Shown here in pieces: positions 32,866 through 41,702 of a DNA stretch of 64,000 nucleotides. The notes under the pieces were generated by a model. It saw only the letters and a list, made by a program, of their open reading frames with translations, did not search any database and had not been told where the DNA came from. The position numbers were made by a program, and so were the translations under genes. Position 1 is the stretch's first letter. Each line of letters begins with the position of its first letter. The stretch comes from DATBGZ01 sp963803115. Lineage in GTDB: Bacteria > Actinomycetota > Actinomycetes > Mycobacteriales > Micromonosporaceae. The stretch lies in NCBI GenBank assembly GCA_963803115.1, contig CAWDLN010000018.1, positions 434,001 through 498,000 of the forward strand, in the 5' to 3' direction.

Positions 32866-34146
32866 ATGACCTCGATGACTGTGGACGAGGTGGCGGTCGC
32901 CGAACCGGTGAGGTTCTGGACCCGGCAACGCAAGGTCGGCCTAGGAATCGCCGTCGCCGGCGTCCTCGCGGCGGTGGTGTTCGGTGCACTCGCCACCAGC
33001 CAATCCGTGAAGTTCACCTTGGCCGAAACGACTTCTGGCTCGTCCGCCGGCCTTCCGGGTGCGGTCGGGGCGATCCTCTTTGGACTGATAGGCGGTGCCG
33101 CCGGCGTCGGACTGCTCGCGGGCCTCGCGGGTCGGTGGTTCGCCTGGTTGGTGGGCGTGGGAATCGTCGGCGTCGTGCTGTCCTTCCTGTTCTGGCAGGT
33201 ATCGGAGGCGCCGGTCGGGCTGAATGTCATGCCGCTCGGCGACGTCGCCCGCAGCTCGCTGCTGCTGGCGTTGCCGTTGATCCTCGGATCGCTCGCGGGC
33301 GTGCTTTGCGAACGCACCGCCGTCATCAACGTCGCGATCGAAGGTCAGTTCCTGATGGGCGCGTTCGCCGCCGCGCTCGTGGCCACGGTCGTCGGCAGCG
33401 TGTGGGCCGGCATCGTCGCGGCGTCGATTGGTGGCCTGATCATCGCCGCGATACTCGCCGTACTGTCGATCCGCTACCTGGTCGACCAGGTCGTGCTCGG
33501 CATCGTGCTCAACGTCTTCGCCCTGGGTCTGACTGGCTTCCTCTACGAGCAGATCATGACCAAGGACCAAACCCATTACAACCAGCCCGAGCGGGTGCCT
33601 ACGTGGGAAATCCCGGTTCTGAAGGACATTCCGCTGCTCGGTCCGTTGCTGTTCAAGGCCAACGTCTTCGTGTACGGCGCCCTGCTCCTCGTGGCTATAG
33701 TCCACTTCGGACTGACCCGGACCCGGTGGGGGCTGCGGACCCGGGCCGTCGGCGAACACCCCATCGCCGCCGATACGGTCGGCGTGAAGGTTCTTGGGCT
33801 GCGCTACCGGAACGTGCTGGTGGGCGGGCTGATCGCCGGCTTCGGCGGCGCGTACTTCACACTGCTGTCGACGACCAACTTCAACAAGGGCATGACCAAC
33901 GGTGCCGGGTTCATCGCGCTGGCCGCGCTCATCTTCGGTCGGTGGACTCCGATCGGGGCGATGCTCGCGTCGCTGTTCTTCGGCTTCACCAACGCGCTGG
34001 CGTTCTATCTGGGCGCGATCGCGAGCCCGATCCCGAACCAGTTCCTGAACATGTTGCCGTATCTGGCGACTATCGTCGCCGTGGCTGGGCTGGTTGGTCG
34101 CGTGCGGGCGCCGGCGGCCGACGGCAAGCCGTACATCAAGGGGTGA
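32866..34146 (+). CDS. Nucleoside ABC transporter permease 2
   Basis: 426 residues from ATG 32866. BPD_transp_2 family: ERTAVINVAIEGQFLMGAFA and RYLVDQVVLGIVLNVFALGL, then TVGVKVLGLRYRNVLVGGLI and AGFIALAALIFGRWTPIGAM. The first 70 residues add two extra membrane helices. Second half of the channel, directly downstream of permease 1. Confidence 0.94.
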   Translation: MTSMTVDEVAVAEPVRFWTRQRKVGLGIAVAGVLAAVVFGALATSQSVKFTLAETTSGSSAGLPGAVGAILFGLIGGAAGVGLLAGLAGRWFAWLVGVGIVGVVLSFLFWQVSEAPVGLNVMPLGDVARSSLLLALPLILGSLAGVLCERTAVINVAIEGQFLMGAFAAALVATVVGSVWAGIVAASIGGLIIAAILAVLSIRYLVDQVVLGIVLNVFALGLTGFLYEQIMTKDQTHYNQPERVPTWEIPVLKDIPLLGPLLFKANVFVYGALLLVAIVHFGLTRTRWGLRTRAVGEHPIAADTVGVKVLGLRYRNVLVGGLIAGFGGAYFTLLSTTNFNKGMTNGAGFIALAALIFGRWTPIGAMLASLFFGFTNALAFYLGAIASPIPNQFLNMLPYLATIVAVAGLVGRVRAPAADGKPYIKG

Positions 34147-34165
34147 GCAAGCCACGGTAGCCACG

Positions 34166-34870
34166 GTGGACTGGGCCGCACTGCGCAAGGCGGCAACTGC
34201 GGCTATGGAGCACGCCTACGCGCCGTACTCCCGGTTTCCGGTCGGCGCGGCCGGCCTGGTCGACGACGGCCGGGTCGTGGTCGGGTGCAACGTGGAGAAC
34301 GCCTCCTACGGGGTGACCCTGTGCGCCGAATGTGGGATGGTCTCCGCGCTACACACCACGGGCGGCGGCCGGCTCGTCGCAATGTCCTGTGTGGACGGTG
34401 CCGGCGCCCCATTGATGCCGTGCGGGCGGTGCCGGCAGCTGCTGTGGGAACAGGGTGGACCAGAGTGCCTCGTGGACCATCCGGACGGGCCACTACGAAT
34501 GGCGGAGCTGCTGCCGTACGCGTTCGGTCCGGAGAACCTCGACGAGCGGCCTGGCCCGGCGGCCCTGTCCTCGCGCACGAAGCAGTGGCAAGGCAAGGGC
34601 ACCGTCTTCGTCCACCCCGACTCGGCTGGCGGGGAACGCGTCTGGACGGCGTACTGGGAGCGCTCGTCGGGGTTCACGGACGATGAGACCGAAGAGCGAG
34701 GAATCCTCGAAGAGGGTCCTCTGTGGACTGACGTGGCCGAGGCCGTGGCGTGGGGGCGGGCCCGGACTCCTCGGGTCGTGGTGGTCGAAGCGAACGGCGA
34801 GCTCTACTGGGCCGGCATCGACGATCCGCCGGCCGAGGTGAGCCGGCCCTGGACAGGAGGTGGCCCATGA
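34166..34870 (+). CDS. cdd: Cytidine deaminase with an extra C-terminal domain
   Basis: Deaminates (deoxy)cytidine to (deoxy)uridine. The zinc site is clear: CNVENASYGVTLCAECGMV (C-A-E) and PCGRCRQLL. The enzyme part ends normally at AFGPENL, near residue 130. A further 100 residues follow in frame (KQWQGKGTVFVHPDSAGGER, AYWERSSGFTDDETEERGIL, WTDVAEAVAWGRARTPRVVV) that I do not know as part of cytidine deaminases. GTG 34166 is the likely start. It lies between the nucleoside permeases and deoA, with a four-base overlap into deoA. Confidence 0.9.
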   Translation: MDWAALRKAATAAMEHAYAPYSRFPVGAAGLVDDGRVVVGCNVENASYGVTLCAECGMVSALHTTGGGRLVAMSCVDGAGAPLMPCGRCRQLLWEQGGPECLVDHPDGPLRMAELLPYAFGPENLDERPGPAALSSRTKQWQGKGTVFVHPDSAGGERVWTAYWERSSGFTDDETEERGILEEGPLWTDVAEAVAWGRARTPRVVVVEANGELYWAGIDDPPAEVSRPWTGGGP

Positions 34871-36189
34871 GTGAGCCCTTCGCCGCGGTCGACGTGATCG
34901 CGACCAAACGCGACGGGGGGACGCTCAGTGGCGCACAGATCGACTGGGTCATGGACGCCTACACCCGTGGCGTGGTGGCCGACGAGCAGATGTCGGCGCT
35001 GGCCATGGCGATCCTGTTGCGGGGCATGACCGATGCCGAGGTCGCCCGGTGGACTGCGGCGATGATCGCCTCGGGCGAGCGACTCGATCTGTCCACTGTG
35101 TCCAGACCAACGGTCGACAAACATTCGACCGGGGGCGTGGGCGACAAGATTACGCTGCCGCTGACACCGTTGGTGGCCGCGTGCGGCGCCGCCGTGCCCC
35201 AGCTGTCCGGCCGGGGTCTGGGCCACACGGGCGGCACGCTCGACAAGCTGGAGACGATTCCCGGATTCCGGGTGGCTCTCAGCAACAAGCAGTTCCTGAA
35301 GCAGCTTCGCACAGTCGGCGCGGCGGTCTGTGCCGCCGGTGCCGGGCTGGCGCCGGCCGACCGCAAGCTGTACGCCTTGCGCGACGTCACCGGTACGGTC
35401 GAAGCGATCCCGCTGATCGCGAGCTCCATCATGAGCAAGAAGATCGCCGAGGGCACCAGCGCGCTCGTGCTCGACGTGAAGGTCGGTTCCGGCGCGTTCA
35501 TGAAGTCGCTCGAGTCCGCGCGAGAGCTCGCGCGGACGATGGTGGAGCTCGGCCGCGCGCACAAGGTGACCACGGTGGCTGTGCTCACCGACATGTCCAC
35601 GCCGCTCGGCCTCGCCATCGGCAACGCGGTCGAGGTCGAAGAGTCGGTCGAGGTCCTCGCCGGTGGCGGGCCCGCGGATGTGGTGGAGCTCACCCTCGCG
35701 CTGGCCCGGGAGATGCTCGCGTGCGCCGGACTGTCGCATGTGGACCCGGGTGACGCGCTCGCCTCCGGCAAGGCCATGGACTCGTGGCGGGCCATGGTGC
35801 GGGCGCAGGGAGGCGACCCGGATGCATCGCTGGCGAAGGCCAAGGAGACTGCGGAGGTACGGGCGACCAAGTCCGGCTACGTGACCGCGATCGACGCGTA
35901 TGCCATGGGGGTCGCCGCGTGGCGGCTCGGCGCCGGCCGGGCCCGCAAGGAGGATCCCGTTAGTGCCGCGGCGGGGGTGGTGCTGCACCGCCGGCCCGGC
36001 GACAGGGTCAAGGCCGGCGACATCCTGTACGAGCTGCGGGCCGACGACGATGGTCGCTTCCCGGCGGCGCTCGAGTCGGCTCAGAGCGCGGTGAAGATAG
36101 GCCGCGCCGCGCCGACCCCCGTACCGCTGGTCATCGATCGGGTCGCCGCGGCACCCGGCCGGAAGAAGGTAGGGAGGCCGCGTGGCTGA
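34867..36189 (+). CDS. deoA: Thymidine/pyrimidine-nucleoside phosphorylase
   Basis: Phosphorolyses thymidine and deoxyuridine to base plus deoxyribose-1-phosphate. It shows the phosphate/substrate signature DKHSTGGVGDKITLPL, SGRGLGHTGGTLDKLE, the KIAEG(T)SALVLDVKVGSGAF segment and the C-terminal PYNP domain (HRRPGDRVKAGDILYEL). 440 residues from ATG 34867, preceded by GGAGG. In operon with cdd upstream and a cupin gene overlapping downstream. Confidence 0.96.
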   Translation: MSEPFAAVDVIATKRDGGTLSGAQIDWVMDAYTRGVVADEQMSALAMAILLRGMTDAEVARWTAAMIASGERLDLSTVSRPTVDKHSTGGVGDKITLPLTPLVAACGAAVPQLSGRGLGHTGGTLDKLETIPGFRVALSNKQFLKQLRTVGAAVCAAGAGLAPADRKLYALRDVTGTVEAIPLIASSIMSKKIAEGTSALVLDVKVGSGAFMKSLESARELARTMVELGRAHKVTTVAVLTDMSTPLGLAIGNAVEVEESVEVLAGGGPADVVELTLALAREMLACAGLSHVDPGDALASGKAMDSWRAMVRAQGGDPDASLAKAKETAEVRATKSGYVTAIDAYAMGVAAWRLGAGRARKEDPVSAAAGVVLHRRPGDRVKAGDILYELRADDDGRFPAALESAQSAVKIGRAAPTPVPLVIDRVAAAPGRKKVGRPRG

Positions 36190-36601
36190 GCTGATCGAGG
36201 CACCGACCCGGATCCCGGTGCCGGGCGGGTCCGCCGAGGAGACCGAGCCGCGAGGCACGAGCGGCGAGGGAGTATCGGCCGCGCGCGGGAAGGTCATTGA
36301 CGAGTACATCGGCCGGGTCAACTCGGGAGAGGCCGCTGTCTCGGTCGCCCGCATGGATGCGCCCGGCGGCTGGGTCGAGCCCGCCCAGCGGCCGGAATTC
36401 GACGAGGTAACGCTGGTGCTGCGGGGTTGTGTGCGGGTGGAGCACGATGGCGGCGTGTTCGACGTCCGGGCCGGGCAGGCGGTCGTGACGCGAGCCGGGG
36501 AGCGGGTGCGGTACACGACCCCAGAAGAGGGTGGGGCGGAGTACGTCGCGATTTGTCTTCCCGCGTTCAGTCCCGAGACGGCGCACCGGGATCCTGGGTG
36601 A
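36182..36601 (+). CDS. Cupin-domain protein
   Basis: 139 residues. The central cupin fold reads EFDEVTLVLRGCVRVEHDGG, then DVRAGQAVVTRAGERVRY. The usual metal histidines are largely absent, E-Q-type residues standing in their place, so a binding or ethanolamine-utilisation-like role is possible. GTG start overlaps the deoA stop by eight bases, so it is translated from the nucleoside operon. Confidence 0.8.
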   Translation: MAELIEAPTRIPVPGGSAEETEPRGTSGEGVSAARGKVIDEYIGRVNSGEAAVSVARMDAPGGWVEPAQRPEFDEVTLVLRGCVRVEHDGGVFDVRAGQAVVTRAGERVRYTTPEEGGAEYVAICLPAFSPETAHRDPG

Positions 36602-36649
36602 GCGCCGCGCCGTCGCTGTGGTTGGTGCCGTCGGGCTAGAGTTCTGGCC

Positions 36650-37333
36650 GTGTCCGTTCCCGCGCCCGATCCGCATCGGGTCCGCGCCGCGAGCCTCGAG
36701 CAGCTGCGACGCCTCGACCTGCCGACCCCACCGGCCCAGTTTCCGCTGATCTGGGAGCCGGGCGACGAGGTCGAGCTGCGACCGCCGAGCGAGCTCGAGG
36801 GCCGTGCCGCGATCTTGAACGTGGTGTACGCCAAGTGCTACGGGATGTCGAGCGAGGCGGCGATGGCGTGGCTGCTCGACGCGCATCTGCTCGACCAGCT
36901 CTCCAAGCCGGAGTGGAGCTTCCTCACGGCCGCAGAGGATGTCACCCATCCGTCGTTTACGTTGCACCTGGAGGCGATCTACGCATTAGCGTGGCTGCTT
37001 GGGTTGGTACCGGAGCTCATCCAGACCGAACCGGCGCCCGGGAGTCTGATGGAGAAGCTTCCCCATCTGCCGTCGAGGGAATCGTTCATGTCGTGGCGGG
37101 ACCGCGCCAACCCAATGGTGGCGCCGGCACCGGAGGCGGCGGCGGGACTTGATTTGATCTACTGCCTCGACTGGGCCTACGTCGAAGCGGAGCGGCGCCG
37201 AATTCGCCTGCCTGGGCTCATCGACTCGAGGACCATCGCGCAGCGCCGCTGGGCGCTGGAGTGGGCGGTGTTGTTCCACGGGCCGTACCAGGAGCCACCC
37301 GTCGACTGGGAAGACATCAATCTCGAGATGTGA
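36650..37333 (+). CDS. DUF4272-family protein
   Basis: 227 residues. The pattern RRLDLPTPPAQFPLIWEPGD, RAAILNVVYAKCYGMSSEAA, FLTAAEDVTHPSFTLHLEAI and YALAWLLGLV..., ending LDWAYVEAERRRI and RRWALEWAVL, is that of DUF4272. The function is unknown. GTG start. Its last bases overlap the convergent MMPL gene by 17 bp. Confidence 0.8.
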   Translation: MSVPAPDPHRVRAASLEQLRRLDLPTPPAQFPLIWEPGDEVELRPPSELEGRAAILNVVYAKCYGMSSEAAMAWLLDAHLLDQLSKPEWSFLTAAEDVTHPSFTLHLEAIYALAWLLGLVPELIQTEPAPGSLMEKLPHLPSRESFMSWRDRANPMVAPAPEAAAGLDLIYCLDWAYVEAERRRIRLPGLIDSRTIAQRRWALEWAVLFHGPYQEPPVDWEDINLEM

Positions 37334-39463
37334 CCGCCACCGGCGCATGGCGGACGCCGATGTGCTGATGCAGGCGGGCCAACCAGGCTGGCGCCCACCA
37401 GTTCCACCGGCCGAGCAGGGTCATCGTGGCCGGAACGAGGAGGCATCGAACGACCGTCGCGTCGATGAGCACCGCGACCGTGAGGCCGAGGCCGATCTGT
37501 TCGACGTTGCCGATCCGGGCGGCTGCGAAGCAGCTGAACACGATGATCATTAACAGCGCCGCAGACGTGATGACCCGTCCCGTGTGCTGAAGTCCCCGCC
37601 GTACCGCCGTATCCGTAGGCACATCCGCGTCCACATACTCCTTGATGCGGCCGAGCAGGAACACCTCGTAATCCATCGAGAGCCCGAACGCGAACGCGAA
37701 GATCACCACGACCACGAACGGGTTGAGCGATCCGACCGTTAGCGTGTCCAGCAGGTCGGCGCCGAAGCCAAACCGGAACACCGCGGTCAGCACGCCGAAG
37801 GTGGCACCGAGCGAGACCAGGTTGGCCAGCATCGCCTTGATCGGGACGACGAGGGAACCCGTCATCGCGAACAGCAGCACCAGCATCGCCAACACGGTGA
37901 CGCCGACCGCGGCCGGCAGTCCAGCGACGATGAGGTCCAGCAAGTCGCCGAGCACCGCGCCATCGCCAGTGACCCAGGACCGCCCACCCGGCGGGCGGTC
38001 GGCGCGCATCCCGTCCACTACCGCTCGTACCGCGGGACCCTGGGGGTCGTCGGCGTCAAAGGCCACTGTGGACAGACTGGTGTCGTTGCGCAGCGCCTGC
38101 GCCGGACGCACCCGGGTGAGCGCGGGATCCTCGGCCCACCGGGCTGCCCACGCGTTCAGCGTCGCCACATCCGTTCGCGCCACGACCGTGATCGCCGGTG
38201 CGGGCGGTCTGGCGAACCGGGCGGCAAGGGTGTCCGCCACCCGGGCCGACTCGATGCTGCGGGGGATTCCTTCGAGCCCCGGCAGGCGCAATTCGGTCGC
38301 GAACAGGGGCGCACCCGCGATGAGAAGCAGAGTCATCGTGCCGAGCGCCACCGCGAGCGGCCGGCGCTGCACCGCCCGGGAGATCCGGGCGAACGCACCG
38401 TGTTCCGCCTCGTCGACGTCGGCGCGTACCGACCGGCGCGACGGTTTGATCCTCCGGCGCAGCAGGCCGATGAGAGCGGCCGTGAGGGTCAGCGAGGTGA
38501 GCATGCAGACGACGGCGATCGAGACCCCCGCCGCACCGAGTGCGGTCAGCGCCGGGAGCCGGAACACGAGCAGACCGCTCAGCGCCGCCGCCACGGTCAT
38601 CGCGCTGAACAACACGGTCCGTCCGGCGGTGGCCCAGGCGCGGCCGATGGCGGATTCCGGGTCGTGGCCGGCTCGCAGCTCCTCGCGGTAGCGCGCGACC
38701 AGCAATAGTCCATAGTCGACAGTCAGGCCGAGCCCGAGCAGGGTCACCACGGTCACGCCGTCCTGGTCCACGTCCGTGAACGTGGAGAAGCCCAGGAGCA
38801 GTCCCATCGCCGCCGCCGCGGACACCGCCGCGGTCACCACCGGCAGGCCGGCCGCCACCACGCCACCGAAGACGAAGACCAGCACGATCAGGCTCACCGG
38901 TAGCGACGTGTACTCCGCCCGGCTCAGGTCCGCCTGCACCGCCGCCCGGGTCTGCATGTTCACCACCGGGCTGCCGCCAATCTCAACGGTCGCGCCGGCC
39001 GGCAGTTGCGTCTCCAGCGCGCGTAGTTCGGCCGAGATGGCGGTGATGGTGACATTGCGGGCGTCGCGGTCGAGGCCGGCCAGCGTCACCGAGACCAGTA
39101 CAGCGTGAGCATCGGTGGACACCAACAGTCCACTGCGGTCAAAGCCGCCGAATGGCTGCTCGACGGAGCGGACGCCGTCGATATTGGCGATTCGCCGAGC
39201 GACCTCGCGTCACGTTGTTGCGGACGGCCGTCGACGATGGGTCGACGTGATCGATCACGCCGACGACGGTGCCGGCCGAGTCGTTTCCGGCATTGATGAC
39301 TGTGTATGCCGAGACGGACTCGACATCTCGCGGCAGGCCGCTGTCGGCGAGGCGGTCAAACAGTGGTCCGGTCGCGAAGACACCGGCCGCCACCGCGACC
39401 GCCCAGGCGGCGAGCACCCACCAACCGTGGCGCAGGCACCATTGGCCTGACCCGAGCGATCAC
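37317..39463 (-). pseudogene. MMPL-family (RND-type) membrane transporter with frameshifts at its N-terminus
   Basis: The 602-codon frame below 39125 is a good MMPL protein: GLTVDYGLLLVARYREELRA and FAFGLSMDYEVFLLGRIKEY are the paired GxxxDY motifs, with about eleven membrane helices. The true N-terminus lies upstream in other frames: VIARVRPMV from GTG 39463, then CLRHGWWVLAAWAVAVAAGV and LADSGLPRDVESVSAYTVIN, then, after a break near 39200, VARRIANIDGVRSVE. At least two frame changes (near 39435 and 39200) are required. It is either inactivated or affected by sequence error. It lies 44 bp downstream of the rRNA methyltransferase on the same strand. Confidence 0.75.
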
Positions 39464-39506
39464 GGGCGACATCTTTCCCCACCGACCCACCAGGCGGTGT
39501 CCCGGG

Positions 39507-40343
39507 TCAGTAGCGAGGACGGTACGTCCGAAGCATCACCGAGACCGTGACCGTCAGCGGCTCGTCCCACTCGGCCAGGCGAGCGGCCACCGTCGTCGGC
39601 TCGGTGTGCCAGGCACTGGGTCCCATCGCGACCACGCGGCGCGCCTCGTCGCGCGTCATTGCCAGTTGGTACGTGCGCCGCTGCTCGTGCGTGGGTTCGA
39701 ACCATCGGCCGAGGCTCTGGTCGAGCCGCTCGCTCTTGTCCGGGTCGACGCGCAGCAATCCGAGCGGACCGATCAGCTCGGTCAGGTGATCCGGCGCCGG
39801 CGTCACCACGAGCAGCGTCCCATCCGGCCGCAGCGCGCGATGGAACTCGGCCCCGTTGCGGGGAGCGAACAGGTTGAGCAGCACGTCGACACAACCAGCG
39901 GCGAGCGGGAGGCCGCGCCACACGTCGGCGACAACGGAGGCGGCTCGCGGATGCGCCCGGGCGGCCCAGCGCGCCGCCGCCTTGGAGACGTCCAGGGCCA
40001 CGCCGTGATGGGTTGGCCGCGCGTCGAGCACGGCGGCGAGGTAGTGCCCGGTGCCGGCCCCGACATCGAGAACGAGTCCCTCGCGTTCGCAGGCCGGAAC
40101 AGCGTCGACCACGGCGCGCGCGACCGGAGCGAGATGTCCCGCGGCGAGCAGCTCGGCCCGGGCGGCGACCATGTCCGACGTCTCCGCACCGGCCGGCGTC
40201 CGCCCGGTGAGCAGGTTGACGTATCCCTGGCGCGCGACGTCGAACGCATGCCCGGCCTCGCAACGCACCGCGCCCGGAACGGATCGCAGGGTCGCGCCGC
40301 ACATCGGGCAGCGCAGCGCCCGTAGCACTTTGTCGGTCACCAT
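39507..40343 (-). CDS. rlmA: 23S rRNA (guanine-N1)-methyltransferase, RlmA/TlrB type
   Basis: 278 residues from ATG 40343. An N-terminal zinc finger, CPMCGATL...CEAGHAFD, is followed by GYVNLLTG and a Rossmann methyltransferase with VLDVGAGTGHYLAAVL and LLNLFAPRNGAEFHR. This is the RlmA layout, which methylates G745/G748 of 23S rRNA. Close relatives (TlrB, MyrA) give macrolide resistance in producers; which one this is cannot be told from sequence alone. Divergent from add with only 18 bp between starts. Confidence 0.9.
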   Translation of the reverse strand: MVTDKVLRALRCPMCGATLRSVPGAVRCEAGHAFDVARQGYVNLLTGRTPAGAETSDMVAARAELLAAGHLAPVARAVVDAVPACEREGLVLDVGAGTGHYLAAVLDARPTHHGVALDVSKAAARWAARAHPRAASVVADVWRGLPLAAGCVDVLLNLFAPRNGAEFHRALRPDGTLLVVTPAPDHLTELIGPLGLLRVDPDKSERLDQSLGRWFEPTHEQRRTYQLAMTRDEARRVVAMGPSAWHTEPTTVAARLAEWDEPLTVTVSVMLRTYRPRY

Positions 40344-40361
40344 CCGGACTAGTGTCTGTGC

Positions 40362-41465
40362 ATGGTGACACCGAACGCGGTCGCATCCCCCACCTACGAG
40401 GAGATCAGGCGGGCGCCGAAGGCGCTGCTCCATGATCATCTCGATGGCGGGCTGCGCCCGGCGACGATCGTCGAGCTCGCTGATGCCGTCGGTCTCACCC
40501 TGCCCGCGCCGGAAGCCGTCTCCCTGAGCACGTGGTTTGCCACGGCCGCCAGCTCTGGGTCCCTCGAGCGCTATCTCGAGACGTTCGTGTACACGGTCGG
40601 CGTGATGCAGACCGCGGATGCGCTGTATCGAGTCGCGAAGGAGTGCGCGATCGACCTCGGCGCCGACGGTGTGGTCTACGCCGAGGTCCGGTTCGCACCC
40701 GAACAACATCTTGAGCGAGGCCTGCAGTTGCCGGAGGTGGTCGAGGCCGTGCTGGCCGGCTTCGAGGCCGGTTCGGCGCAGGCCCGGGCCGCGGGCACGC
40801 CGATCCGGGTCGGCACCTTACTCACTGCGATGCGTCACGCGGCCCGATCCACCGAGATCGCTGAGCTCGCCGTGCGCTTTCGCGACGTGGGCGTGGTCGG
40901 CTTTGACATCGCTGGGGCAGAGGCTGGGTACCCGCCGACCCGGCACCTCGACGCGTTCGAGTACCTGCAGCGGGAGAACTTCCACTTCACCATCCACGCG
41001 GGCGAGGCGTTCGGGCTGCCCTCGATCTGGCAGGCGATCCAGTGGTGCGGTGCCGACCGTCTCGGGCACGGCGTGCGCATCGTCGATGACATTGACACGA
41101 CAGGCCCCGATGGGCCGCGGCTCGGGCGGCTGTCGGCCTACGTGCGGGACAAGCGCATCCCTCTCGAGCTCTGCCCGTCCAGCAACGTGCAGACCGGAGC
41201 CGCCGCATCGATCGCGGCGCATCCGATCGGCCTGCTGCGGGACCTGCGACTGCGGGTAACCGTCAACACGGACAACCGGCTGATGAGTGGCACGTCGATG
41301 TCACGGGAGATGGCCCTTCTGACCGAGGCGTTCGGGTACGGATGGCCCGACCTGCAATGGTTCACCATCAATGCGATGAAGAGTTCGTTCATCCCGTTCG
41401 ACGAACGACTGGTCTTGATCAATGACGTGATCAAGCCGGCGTACGCCAAGCTGATCAGCGGCTGA
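40362..41465 (+). CDS. add: Adenosine deaminase
   Basis: Converts (deoxy)adenosine to (deoxy)inosine. It shows the zinc ligands LLHDHLDGGLRP and TIHAGEAFG, RLGHGVRIVDD, and VNTDNRLMSGTSM, where TDN replaces the commoner TDDP as seen in actinobacterial enzymes. 367 residues, ATG start. Fits the nucleoside-salvage genes upstream although separated by the DUF4272, MMPL and rlmA genes. Confidence 0.95.
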   Translation: MVTPNAVASPTYEEIRRAPKALLHDHLDGGLRPATIVELADAVGLTLPAPEAVSLSTWFATAASSGSLERYLETFVYTVGVMQTADALYRVAKECAIDLGADGVVYAEVRFAPEQHLERGLQLPEVVEAVLAGFEAGSAQARAAGTPIRVGTLLTAMRHAARSTEIAELAVRFRDVGVVGFDIAGAEAGYPPTRHLDAFEYLQRENFHFTIHAGEAFGLPSIWQAIQWCGADRLGHGVRIVDDIDTTGPDGPRLGRLSAYVRDKRIPLELCPSSNVQTGAAASIAAHPIGLLRDLRLRVTVNTDNRLMSGTSMSREMALLTEAFGYGWPDLQWFTINAMKSSFIPFDERLVLINDVIKPAYAKLISG

Positions 41466-41507
41466 CGAGGGCTAAGCGGCATTTGTCGGATTCGCTGAGG
41501 CCTCGTC
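41464..41507. terminator. Hairpin after add
   Basis: GACGAGG (41464-41470) pairs with CCTCGTC (41501-41507), and the flanking GCTAAGCG and CGCTGAGG extend the stem with a mismatch. It overlaps the add stop codon and separates add from the conservon. Confidence 0.55.
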
Positions 41508-41702
41508 GCCCGTGCCCGGATCTGCCGTCGAGTGGTCACCGTCTCATCACGGAATGCTCCACTTCGGGCCTGGGCTTTCTTCTTGCCACGCGGCGTGATG
41601 GAATCTGGCGAGGCCGGACCCATCCCCCACGGGTGCGGCAGGTGACTGGTGCCCCGGCGGCACGCGCGGAACGTCGGTCGTACCGGTACGGAGGGTGGTG
41701 AG

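Noticed and set aside
34804..36834. 676-codon minus-strand open frame
   Set aside because: Antisense to deoA and the cupin gene; no protein-like motifs.
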